A stretch of DNA of 47,028 bases, from NCBI GenBank assembly GCA_003427395.1, contig BFEA01000027.1, forward strand, positions 4,694,211 through 4,741,238, given 5' to 3'. A program made the translations under genes and the position numbers. Origin of the DNA: Chara braunii. Its lineage: Eukaryota > Streptophyta > Charophyceae > Charales > Characeae. The notes under the pieces are model-generated. The model saw nothing but the letters and a program-made list of their open reading frames with translations, did no database searches and had not been told where the DNA came from. Below are positions 30,811 to 40,210 of the stretch, piece by piece; the first letter of the stretch is position 1, and every line of letters begins with the position of its first letter.

Positions 30811-31242
30811 CTAGTAGAAGTAACGAGAGATGGTGTCGAAGGTTTTATGGAACCCAAGGTGTCCCGCAATCTTGGCGTCGTGATGCTCGACCAAGAGCTG
30901 CGTACGGAGGTCACGTGCGTCGGGGATGCAAAATCGGTGAGTGTCTTTGGTATCAATGTAAAGGAGATTGTCATGGAGGGAGTAGTTGGGGACAGGGTCG
31001 AGGTCACGAAGTCTGTTGTAGATTGTTGAGAAATCCGGGCAAGAGAGGTAGCCTTGGGTATAGCGGTGGTGGAGTGATGGGAGGAGTTGGATATGAGTCA
31101 TGGCGGCGTAGACTTTCTCAAAGGGCTTGTGGTCGGGGCATCGAGAGAGAGCAGCGGCAACGTGGTTGCTTTTGTCGGGGGTGTGGCAAATCGTGAATGT
31201 GAATTGGGCAAGAAAGTCTAACCAATGGGCTTGGCGTGACAT
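30811..31242 (-). pseudogene. RNase H end and integrase zinc-binding domain
   Basis: The frame starts with the RNase H/connection end (DFLAQFTFTICHTPDKSNHV, then ALSR) and runs into the integrase N-terminal region (LLVEHHDAKIAGHLGFHKTF, then DTISRYFY), where the H-x-H part of an HHCC zinc site is seen. A stop follows before the CC pair. It overlaps 31118-31780 in another frame. Confidence 0.82.
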
Positions 31243-31780
31243 TCTTGGTGAGGATAGAGGAGACGATGGTGTTGTCTGTGTGGATGGTGAGGTACGAGCA
31301 CCAGAGGGCGTGGATCACGGCGAGGAGTTCCTTCTCGTTGGAGGGGTAGTTCATCTCCGCGGGAAGGAGCTTCTTGCTAGCGAAGGCGATGGGGTGCTCG
31401 CCGGGTGGAGCCTCGAGGTGGGTGGGGGAGTCTTTGCTCGAGGGGGTTTCAGGTGTTGCGAGGGAAGTGTTGGGATAGGACGGCTCCAAGGGCGAATTCG
31501 GATGCGTCAGTGGTAACGTAGAAATGTCGAGAGGGGTCGGCGATCTTGAGGACAAGGGTCGTGGTGATGGTTTGTTTGAGGAAGTCGAAGGCGTTTTGGA
31601 GGCGGTTGTTCCAAATGAAGGGTTCGTCCTTGCGGGTGAGTTCGTGGAGGGGGTACGAGATGTCGGAGAAGTTGCGGATAAAGGGGNGGTAGTAGTTGGC
31701 AAGGTCGAGAAATGAGCGAAGTTGGAGTAGGGTCTTGGGTGGTGGATACTCGATGAGGCGGTGACCTTCGAGGGTTCCAT
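31118..31780 (-). pseudogene. Gypsy RNase H region, frameshifted
   Basis: Only part of this frame is meaningful. Its start (MEPSKVTA) belongs to the RT/RNase H connection, then the frame is out of register, and HPIAFASKKLLPAEMNYPSN, EKELLAVIHALW and TIHTDNTIV restore typical RNase H text. Intervening codons are translated in the wrong frame, which shows at least two indels. Confidence 0.75.
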
Positions 31781-32760
31781 GCGTATTCCTTCAGTGGAGA
31801 CGATGTGGCCAAGGTATTCAACGCTTGAAGTGGCAAAGGTGCATTTGTTGAGCTTGGCGTATAATTTTTGCTCTCTGAGGATAGAGAGGACCTGGCGGAT
31901 ATACTGAAGGTGGGACTCGAAGGTGGGCCTATAGACAGGATATCAACGAGGTAAACGACTACACAGACTTCGAGGAGGTTGCGGAAGATGTGGTTCATGG
32001 TGGATTGGAATGTGGCGGGGGCGTTGGTGAGTCTGAAGGGCATCACAAGGAACTCGTAGTGCCCAAAGCGAGAACAAAATGCGGTTTTGTGGGTGTCCTC
32101 CTCATGGATGTGTATCTGGTGGAAGCCACTGCGGAGGTCAATTTTGGCAAAATATTTGGCTCCACGGAGGCGATCAAGAAGCTCGGAGGTTCGAGGTAGG
32201 GGGTACTTGTTCTTGATTGTGATTCGATTCAAGGCGTGGTAGTCTGTGCACATCCGGAGTTCCGATGTTCCGCCTTTCTTGACGAAAAGGCAACTTGTGC
32301 CGAAGGGGGATGAACTTGGCTTAATGAATCCTTTTTCAAGGAGTTCATTGAGCTGCCGCTTCATTTCTTCGGCTTCCAGAACAGAGAGGTGGTACGGAGG
32401 GCGGCAAGGTGGAGAGTGACCGGGCTCCAAATCGATGGTGTGGGACACGCCACGATCCAGAGGTAATATGGCGGGTAAGGACTCGGGGAAGACGTCCTTG
32501 AACTCGTCGAGGATGGAGGTGAGGGTGGGGTCGGAGGGAGGGGCTTGGTCGGGTTTGTCCGTTGGGAGCAAGTCCTCCAGACGCTCGCGATCAAGGACAA
32601 GGCAATAGTAGGTGGAGTCAGGGTACGTACGAGCCATGTGAAGGAATTGGTGCGAGGTGACGAAGCTTGGGTAGGGGGGATAGGGGAGATAGGGAATGTC
32701 GATGGTTGTGTCAGGGGGGTTGGTAAGGTGGATGAAGTTCAGGTGGAACAAGGATGGCAT
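31507..32760 (-). pseudogene. Gypsy reverse transcriptase with altered catalytic box
   Basis: The RT runs from about 32760 to 31930: [12 protein letters not shown] leader, [63 protein letters not shown] and [20 protein letters not shown], then [10 protein letters not shown]. The catalytic box normally reads Y-x-D-D; here the first Asp is Val. Directly after it the frame shifts, and the rest of the open frame is not RT. It is in frame with the protease segment upstream, separated by one TAG near 32773. Confidence 0.87.
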
Positions 32761-32772
32761 GTAGCGGTCCAG

Positions 32773-33345
32773 CTATCGTGTTCCCAAAACGATGTCGCAC
32801 ATTAAGTGCATGACATCGAATGAGACCTGACTGCGAAGGGTTCCGACAGTCATGGTGGTCTTGAGAACTGTGCGGTCTACTACGGCGACGGTGTCTTTGT
32901 CCCCTAAACAAATCGTAATTGGGGAGTCGTAACCGGTAGAGGTAAGACCGACTTTCCAGACACACGCATCGGTGATAAAGTTACCGGTGGCTCCAATGTC
33001 GAGGAGGGCCCGAAACTTAGTCGTAGACGCACCAAAGGTGGCGGCGATGAATTTGAGGTGAAAGCGTGATGAGTTGGTGGTGGAGATAATGGTGTTGAGG
33101 CGGCGTTGTTGATTGCCTAATTGGACAAGCCGGTCGAGTCGGGCTTGTTCCTCAACAACATCAGAGAAGGTGATAGAGGATGAATTTGGAAGGAGGGTTG
33201 CGGAACATGTGGCAGTGAAGGGGGCGTCAGGCGACGAGGGTTGTGACACCTGGGGGTCGTCCGGTGGGATGTGCGGCACGGGAGAGGGGGGAGGCAGACG
33301 TATTGTCGATGCCAAATGGGCCATCGGTGGGGTGGAGGTTGTCAC
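32773..33345 (-). pseudogene. Gypsy aspartic protease segment
   Basis: The frame contains ALLDIGATGNFITDACVWK, the retropepsin active-site loop in which D-S-G-A is usual and D-I-G-A is seen here, and later VSFDVMHLMCDIVLGTR. A TAG ends the frame where retroelements usually continue into the RT without a break. It lies in another frame than gag. Confidence 0.8.
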
Positions 33346-33412
33346 TGATGGGATGGCCGACAGACTTGTCGTCGATGCCGGGACGGGTTCATGGTGATCC
33401 TAGGGACGGTGT

Positions 33413-34483
33413 TCATGTGGAGGAGGGACCGGGAGTGGCGAATGTGGAAACGACGGGTCGGGGGGCCGCGGACCTGGGTGCCTGACGTGTGAACTGTCCG
33501 GCATTTGGACAGTTTGTCTGTAGATGTCCTAACTGTCGGCACCGGAAACAACCACCCTTTGCTTGGGGATAGGTTTCTCCTCCGGCGTGAGTTTTGTGAG
33601 ATGGGTTGGGTGAGAGTTCGTCAGAGGAGAGTGATGTGGTGTCTAGTAGGTCGGAGAGGATGTCGGGGTCGGGGGCAGAGAACTCGTCCGAGGAGGCAGA
33701 GAGAGAGGTTTCGTCGGCGATGTTATGAAAGAATCGTGGGCGGGGTGGGGCGGATGTGAGTGCGCCCTTGTACGGGGTGAGGAGTTTGTCTAGGTGAATG
33801 GCGCGGTTGAGGAGATCGGAGAGGGACATTGGGGGGTCGTGGACGAGGGAGGCGGCTAGGTCCTTGCGACATCCCGGTTTGAAGCAGGAGATGAATGCGG
33901 CATCACTGTCGTAGTCAAGGGGGATGTGTTGCCGCAATGCACGGGCGTATTGGACAAAGCGGTCGGTCGGGCCGTTTTGTCGAAGACGACAGAGTTGCTC
34001 AAAGTAGTCATCGACCATCTTTTGTGGTCGGAATGTGCAGGTGATGAGATTGGCCCACTGAAGGAAGGAATGGGGTTCCTCGTTTGCGTGTTGGCTGTTA
34101 GCTCGTTCGGTGTACCACCAATGAGCGGCACGTTCCTGTAGCCTGGTGCTGGCAATAGGGAGCCAGTGTGTGACAGGGGCGTTGTGGAGGGAGAAGGCAT
34201 CGTATAGTTTGTTGAGAAAGACGAAGACGTCCTCGTGGGGAAGGTCGGTGAAGGGGGGGATATCCGTTGACCAGAAGGATGGGGGAATGTTACTCGTTAA
34301 GGGTGCTGCGGTGGCAAGGGTGTTGAAATCAAGTTTGGGTGAGGAGGATGGTACATGGGTGAAGTCGGTAGTGGGATTGGTCGGGAGGAGTGTGGACGAA
34401 GGAGGTATTGGGATAACGGGGAGCAAGGCTTGAGGTGTGGGGGTGATCTGGGTATGGGTGGAAGTGATAGTGGATGAAGTCAT
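33413..34483 (-). pseudogene. Gypsy gag C-terminal part with zinc knuckle
   Basis: This 356-residue frame has the retrotransposon gag fold region (PPFTDLPHEDVFVFLNKLYD, then ERAAHWWYTE, LITCTFRPQKMVDDYFEQLC and RFVQYARALRQHIPLDYD) and a single CX2CX4HX4C knuckle (CFRCRQLGHLQTNC) near its end. It joins the gag N-terminal part in the same frame through one TGA near 34493. Confidence 0.82.
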
Positions 34484-34492
34484 GAGGGGTTT

Positions 34493-35293
34493 TCACAGGG
34501 AGGGAATGGTTGATGACTGCGTGATGGCGGGGGTTGTCGTCTTGGTGACCAAGGTGGAGGTAGTGGTGGATGAAGGCGAAGGTGTGGATGGCGTGCTAGC
34601 GGAGAGGGCGGTGGACGTGGGGGACGGGGTGATTGGTGTGGATGTGGAGGTGGAGGTTGGGGGAAGGGTGGTGNNNNNNNNNNNNNNNNNNNNNNNNNNN
34701 NNNNNNNNNNNNNNNNNNNNNNNNNNNNNNNNNNNNNNNNNNNNNNNNNNNNNNNNNNNNNNNNNNNNNNNNNNNNNNNNNNNNNNNNNGGGTTGTCGGG
34801 GAGGGGGAGGATGGGGGAAGGGCAGTGGCACCCGTGGGGGGGGGGGGGGGGATGTGGTGGTGACGACCTGGATGGTGGGGGTGTGACTTTCAATAGTGGT
34901 CACCCGAGCAAAGATGGTGGAAATGGATGTTTTGATGTCGTCCGTGGATGACTGGAGAGATGTCATCATGAAGAAAAGAGCCGCGAGGTCGATGGCGGCA
35001 TCGGGTGCTGGTGTTTGCTCGCCTGCGAGATTGCGGGCGATGCTGTCGACGGAGTCGGTGCGGATGTCGGACATATCAATGCAGGATGATTGGGCCATGG
35101 TGGGGGAGGAAGCGGTGGTAGTGGTGTCGAGCGCATCGGTCCCGCAAGGGGACCCTCCCGACCGCGTCACGCAGGATTTGGTAGGATTTCCGTCGCGGAG
35201 AGCGAGGTGCCGCTCCGGCCGAGTGCGCCAGCCGTACCTCTCGCGAGTCCCTGCGACAGGACAGAGCCACGCGAGGCACCGCTTTACCTCCAC
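34493..35293 (-). pseudogene. Gypsy gag N-terminal part with N gap
   Basis: The likely start is the ATG at 35098 (MAQSSCIDMSDIRTDSVDS); the open frame upstream to 35293 is probably leader. It includes a short helical segment (SLQSSTDDIKTSISTIFARV) and then Pro/Thr/Ser-rich low complexity around an N run (34674-34789). The region is unalignable by eye outside the gag context. Confidence 0.6.
34674..34789. other. Assembly gap (N run)
   Basis: A run of 116 N within the Pro/Thr-rich part of the gypsy gag. The frame across it is unknown. Confidence 0.98.
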
Positions 35294-35300
35294 CTGCGGG

Positions 35301-35600
35301 AGCTGTCACCATCCCTTAGGTGGGCGTATCCCCGTCGAGCTACTGAACCACATGCGAAAGCTTTTCGTATGCAATTGCAGAGGTGGCCCAGCCGAGGGCG
35401 TTTCTCGTTCGCTGTAGCATAGGGGGTTACGCGCGGTTGAACGCCTGAAAATCGAACCCGCACGCGAATCGACGTACTGGGGGGCTGAGGTCCCAAACGC
35501 GACTCGGTGCCGGTCGACTAGGACGCATCACACACACCACGCGTTACACCACAACACTCACATCTACCCACACATAACACATGGAAAAACACAAAACAAA
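35301..35600 (-). other. Gypsy leader side with tRNA-like fragment
   Basis: I find no gene here. On the minus strand GGGTTCGATTTTC near 35452-35440 resembles a tRNA T-arm/box B, and TAGTCGACCGG near 35520-35510 weakly resembles box A, about 60 nt upstream. It could be a decayed SINE head or chance. Confidence 0.3.
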
Positions 35601-35611
35601 CACAACATCAC

Positions 35612-36570
35612 AACACTCCTAGTCCCTTCAGTATCCGACCCATAACTTCATGCTGCGAGAATCCGGTAGGCATCGCGCGCTGAACTTTTGTATAAGAGTC
35701 GTGCGCGCGCATGGCCTCCTCATATCGACCTGCCATGCGGGCATTCACAAGCATTTGCGTTGATGGGGTACTATGTGGTACTCGTAGCCTCGCGACCCTT
35801 GATAATTTCGAGGATCGCGTTCGACACTCAAATGTCGGCTGACAGGCGCTTTGAGGGGTAATCTCTCGACGCCAGACAACCGCCATGTGCGGTTGAAGAC
35901 CACACCCTCTTCTGCACCCTGTGCAGAGGGGTTGAGTAGACAGCTTTAGGGCTGTCGTGGTAGCCAAAATCAAGGGGTTTGACTTTGACGGCTACCACGG
36001 ACTACAACGTCCAACCACGAAGACTTTAAGGAGGAAACAACTGCAGATAGTCTAATAGCCGTCCCAACTGGAAGGGGTAGGCCAACCCGTGAGATGCGTG
36101 CAGATGGTGCCCGAAGCTGGACCCATAGGCAACCCGTTATTCAAGGCGTTGGGGGCTCGTATGCAAGCCCCCATACGTCGACTGGGATTGATATCTCGCC
36201 CACGCGCCATTTCGTGCTATCGAAACTCGGGTCTACTAGCCATAATGCGCCTTTGCCCTTTTTCGCTTGACCCATAACTTTCAGGTGTGGAAATCGTTAA
36301 GTGTCGCGCGTGCGGGTTAACATAAGGCTGCGCGACCACAGGACTTACGCATATCGACCAACAATGCGGATTTGCGTAAGCAATCGTGATGTCGGCGCAC
36401 CATGTAGTGCCCATACCCGAGTGGCCTCGTTTAAGCCATGGGGTCGCTTTCGATGCTCAGGCGTCGGCTGAAGCGCCCGCTAAAGGGGGTAAACCTTTAG
36501 CGAGCGCAAAAATCGGCCAAGGGGACTTACCGTCTTCAGCACCCTGAGGTGTCCCAAAGGGTGCGAGGTA
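35612..36570 (+). repeat. Diverged duplicate of a GC-rich hairpin-dense block
   Basis: Blocks at about 35630-35930 and 36265-36570 share landmarks in order: GACCCATAACTT, CATATCGACC, a GTACTATGTGGTAC or GCACCATGTAGTGC hairpin, then TCGGCTGA and GGGGTAA. Perfect hairpins inside or between them include 35877-35895 (CAACCGC/GCGGTTG), 35956-35999 (CGTGGTAGCC/GGCTACCACG), 36151-36172 (GGGGGCT/AGCCCCC), 36478-36502 (CGCTAAAGG/CCTTTAGCG) and 36539-36564 (GCACCCT/AGGGTGC). I find no protein or known RNA family. Confidence 0.75.
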
Positions 36571-37600
36571 AGATGGTCCCTAGGGCAGGAAGGGATTCGG
36601 AGCGGTGGTGAGTTGTCTGGCGCATCACCAGCGACATGCTAATCCTTCCGCCCGGAACTTTATCGTTCCACCAAAGCAAATTAATCAAGGAAAGAGAAAA
36701 GGGGCGCTTGACGCTAGCAGAAGAAGACATGAATGCCCTGCCGGACCGAGTTGCTGGGGGTCAGTCCCTCCTTTTCGCGGCGCTTCTATTTCCCTAAGGA
36801 TGTAAGTAGGTCAGAACTGTGCGAAGGGTAATCCCTTCAGCCCCGAACCTAGGACCTGGGACTAACGTTCGACCATATAAAATCGAAGAGTAAATGAGGG
36901 TCGTAAGCGTGCAGTCGCATATCCTTGTGAGGGTTATCCGAGCGTACGCCTACTTTGACTATTAAAAAAAAAAATCAGGATAGGAAAAGACCAATCGCAA
37001 TCAAACAAAGAGTTTGTGTGGTAGTTCACTCTCACGACAGATGTGTCATTTGCCCATCTCAATCCAATTCACAACCAATCACCAAACTTTATCGAGGTTT
37101 CTCCACACATACCTGCGATCACACACAAAAGTCAAACGACATCACACACACTAAAGGGGTCAACTTTTCAGCCTTCTGCAGCTCACACCCTGCCTTACGC
37201 ACACAAGCCCAACCTTTTCCCCACCTCTCCACAACAAAGATACTTAGTCTTTAAAGAAATGGCCATTTATAAACAATCTGGGTGAAAACCCAAGAAAACA
37301 ATAAACCAGCAAGGGCCAAGGCCTTAGGTTAAGAAGCAGAAGTAGTAGGAAAGTTGAGTTGTAAACCGACGAATCGGCAACCGACCTGTTATCAACGATA
37401 ACAGAAGAATAATCCTTAACAGGATTATGCTGGTCAGATCAATCCTTCAACCGAGTCACAAAGACCTGCATCACAGTACAGGCCGAAGAGAACCACTACT
37501 ACGTTTACCTCACATGGAGAATACTTTCTAGCTCGTATCCTAGCTCCTCTACTAGTCTCAAACTCAGCTCCCCTTTTCTAATCCCAGGTCCTGAGAGATT
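36571..37600. other. No gene recognised
   Basis: There is one 6-bp hairpin pair (TGGTGA/TCACCA, about 36606-36631), an A tract at 36963-36973, and otherwise unremarkable sequence. Short open frames do not resemble known proteins. Confidence 0.45.
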
Positions 37601-37680
37601 CGGCAGCATCTCCCCTATTCAGGGTGGATTTGCCAAGTTTCTCCTAGCATAAATTATTCTAACTCCTCGATTTCTACGAA

Positions 37681-37787
37681 ATTTCGGCAGCGCTTCCCGT
37701 AGGAAAAGTGCCTTTTCGTAATTTCTGAAAGCCCAAAAATGACTAACTCTTTCAGATTTGTAGAAATTTCGGCAGCGCTCCCCGTAG
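37681..37787 (-). repeat. Terminal module of copy A, present twice
   Basis: ATTTCGGCAGCGCTTCCCGT occurs at 37681-37700 and, with one change, at 37766-37785. Its reverse complement occurs at 46562-46581 in copy B. Between the two lies a 7-bp perfect hairpin CTGAAAG/CTTTCAG (about 37726-37756). Confidence 0.85.
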
Positions 37788-38198
37788 GAAAAGGAGGCTG
37801 CCAAGATTTATACAAAGCTGAAAATAGAAAGACAAAGCAAAACTATACTTGGGACTAACTTCTGACGCTTACTTGGAAGGTAGAATCAGCGATAGTCTGC
37901 ACGACCTCTAGATGAGAGCGTGAGCTAGCACTGATCCTAACTCCTAGCAGAGTCAAGTCCTATCTTATCCCAAGCTTCTCTCTCATCATCCATCTTATCT
38001 GCCTATGGCTCCAGCACTCAGCGAGCATCTAAAGCAACTAGTCCTATCAAAAGATGCCCCAGAGTGAGAGCCCGCAAACACACACACAAACAATCACAAC
38101 GAACATCTCTCACCAACCCTCAGGTTTCTTTCAACCTCATAGTTCATTCAAAAACCTCGTTATTCCCTTTTACATCCCCCTTTCCTATGACATACGGT

Positions 38199-39111
38199 CA
38201 AACAAGGCCCTAACCCTAGGGTATGCCTGACCTGCCGAGGTACACAAGTAAGGCACGCACATTTGGACTGCCCTAACCCTAGGGTGTGCCCAACATAACA
38301 TGAACTATATACATAAGGCATATGCCTAATTGACAACAAGCGCATAGGACTGGGCTGCCCTAACCCTAGGGTGTGCCCAGTCTGCTTTAAACAAAGTTGC
38401 ATACGACATCATTCTAGACCATCCCTACCCAGGGGTTGGTCTAGCTTGCCTGAACATAAGTACAAACGACAAAAAGTTGAACCGCCCTAACCCTAGGGTT
38501 CGCCTGGTTAGCCATACACTTTAAGTTACATAAGGCATTGTGATCAGGCTGTCGTAACCCTAGGGTGTGTCTGATCTGCCTGAACGGTTTAAACACCAAA
38601 ACACTGGACCGCCCTAACCCTAGGGTACGTCCAACTTACTTTAAACGACAAAGGCTTATCGCTAGGCCGCCCTAACCCTAGGGTACGCCTAGTTAGCCAT
38701 ACAACATGAAATAGGATACAAATACTTTCACAGACTTTATGTTTTTCCTTCTCTTATTAAGCAGTTGATCGGACCTTTCCAATAATGGAACTTCCGATCC
38801 TGCCTTATGTTTAGAAAGGGAAATAGAACAAATTTATACTAACTCTCTGCTCCTTAGTGTTATCATGAGCATATAACTGAACCGCCCTAACCCTAGGGTA
38901 CGTTCAGTCTGCCTAGTTACCTCTGTTTTACTCTTCATCTCTTTCCCTCTTCCTTAGTTCTACCTAACTTACTGACTGGCTTTCCCCACCCGGGGCGCCC
39001 GGTCTGTCAGAAGTATAAGTTCAAATTATATATATATCAAGTTTTATACTCTGGTTGACCATTTAGTTCATGGCTCATGGCTAAGCCGCCCTAACCCTAG
39101 GGTACGCTTAG
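38199..39111 (-). repeat. Hairpin array A: constant 19-nt loop, covarying arms
   Basis: Twelve hairpins lie about 55-110 bp apart. Arm pairs include 38348-38355/38375-38382 (GACTGGGC/GCCCAGTC), 38414-38421/38437-38444 (CTAGACCA/TGGTCTAG), 38542-38549/38569-38576, 38605-38609/38629-38633, 38662-38667/38687-38692 (CTAGGC/GCCTAG), 38767-38773/38793-38799 (GATCGGA/TCCGATC), 38877-38882/38902-38907 (CTGAAC/GTTCAG), 38974-38979/38999-39004 and 39081-39086/39106-39111 (CTAAGC/GCTTAG). Ten of the twelve have a loop of exactly 19 nt, usually CGCCCTAACCCTAGGGTAC on the plus strand. Those at 38205 and 38480 are weaker. Related CCCACCCGGGTGG elements follow at 39180-39350. Confidence 0.88.
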
Positions 39112-39589
39112 TCTCATGCCGTTACTCCCTCAGAAGAAAACACGCACCACAACTCGTTAAAATAAACACCAGGATTTTGAGCCTTCCCCACCCGGCGTGC
39201 CCGTCCTCCTGTTCAGAAACCCTCAAATAAAACAGCGACTAATCCTATCCCACCCGGGTGGACCAGCCATAAAAGTCATTCATTCAATACAGCAAACCTC
39301 AACCAAACATAGCACTGAGCCCACATCCACCCGGGTGGACCCGGTCAGACGCATGCAAAAACTCCTTCATCCCACCTTCCCCCAATTTCTTTGTCTGAAT
39401 TCTCTCAAAAGTTATCTGAACTCTCATATATACTTGTTTATTAAACCTTTGCATCGCATGTCCTGACAAACATAGCAAACTAGAAAAGTAGTAATCTTTC
39501 GTAATTATATTTAGATACCCAAAGGAATAATAGTAGTTAGGGGAAAGGATCATTCGCGTCAGGCGAAAGTTACACCTGAGTGTTCCCTG

Positions 39590-39700
39590 CCTCCAGAACC
39601 CCGCCTGGGTTCCGGCAGAGCTCCCGCAATCGGTGGGTGGACCTCCCACAAGGTCTCGCTGCGGTCCTACGGGTTGCAATCCCGCTTGCCGCCTTCCTCT
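39590..39700 (-). repeat. GC-rich module of copy A
   Basis: Minus strand contains GGGATTGCAACCCGTAGGAC, then the hairpin GACCT-TGTGGG-AGGTC (39655-39640), then TCCACCCACCGATTGCGGGA and a GGTTCTGGAGGCA end. Copy B has the same text with the hairpin as GACTC-TGTGGG-GAGTC, so both arms changed together. Confidence 0.85.
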
Positions 39701-40210
39701 CGGCACCAAAAGATTAGACTTAGACTTAGAAGGGCAGAAAGAGAAATAAGTCAGACTCTCAGATGGGTGCTCTCAGACTCGCGTGAGAGGGCCTTGAAGC
39801 CTTGATTCGCCTGAGGGCCCCGCAATGGTGGCCAAGATCGTAGCAAGGATGACCGAACCGCAGCCAGAACGCAAAGTAGCCACACTCTGACAGTCCTCCC
39901 GCCCGCAGCAGCGACCCCTGTGTAGAACCGAACCATTCCCTCAAGTCGCCATACCTCTTCCTCTGACTAAAACGTCGCTACGCGGCTTAGAAATGGTTGC
40001 GTTCAACTAGAGTACACCCCTGTGCTTCATTCAAGACGCATTCTAATTCAGCAAACTCAACTGAAACTGGACGCAGAGCAACCTTGCACAGCAAGGTACC
40101 GCAGCAACACCGATCTTCAAACTTTTAATGGTGGTTACAATCCAGAGCTATTCGTCATAGACTGATTAACCCAAACCGCCTCGATTCAGCAGACCACCAC
40201 CGCTGAGATT

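Larger units (their letters stand above)
29706..35300 (-). mobile_element. Ty3/gypsy retrotransposon of chromovirus type, degenerate
   Basis: Minus-strand order is gag (35098-33413), protease (33345-32773), reverse transcriptase (32760 to about 31930), RNase H (to about 31240), integrase (31242-29843) and chromodomain (about 29815-29731). This gag-PR-RT-RH-IN order is that of Ty3/gypsy elements, and the terminal chromodomain places it with chromoviruses. Nonsense codons and frameshifts separate most domains and the RT active site is altered, so the copy is dead. I could not identify its own LTR pair: the DNA flanking both sides is dissimilar by eye. It is not obviously paired with LTR family L. 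Confidence 0.88.
37620..40210 (-). repeat. Composite hairpin repeat, copy A (minus strand)
   Basis: On the minus strand the order is: a block with TTGGCCACCATTGCGGGGCC (about 39845-39810), the GC-rich module with CGGGATTGCAACCCGTAGGA (about 39690-39660), the hairpin array (39350-38199), then CTACGGGAAGCGCTGCCGAA (37702-37681, and a variant at 37787-37766). The same landmarks in the same order occur on the plus strand at 43.57, 43.71, 44.15-46.24 and 46.56 kb (copy B). The two copies are diverged, with spacers hardly alignable by eye. Ends are not defined. No coding capacity is recognised. Confidence 0.75.

Noticed and set aside
38205-39100. Interstitial telomere tract from the CCCTAACCC motifs
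   Set aside because: Each motif is a single short copy within a 19-nt loop and not a tandem array.
38199-39111. CRISPR-like array
   Set aside because: Spacing is irregular, repeats are hairpins with variable arms, and the context is eukaryotic with no cas genes.
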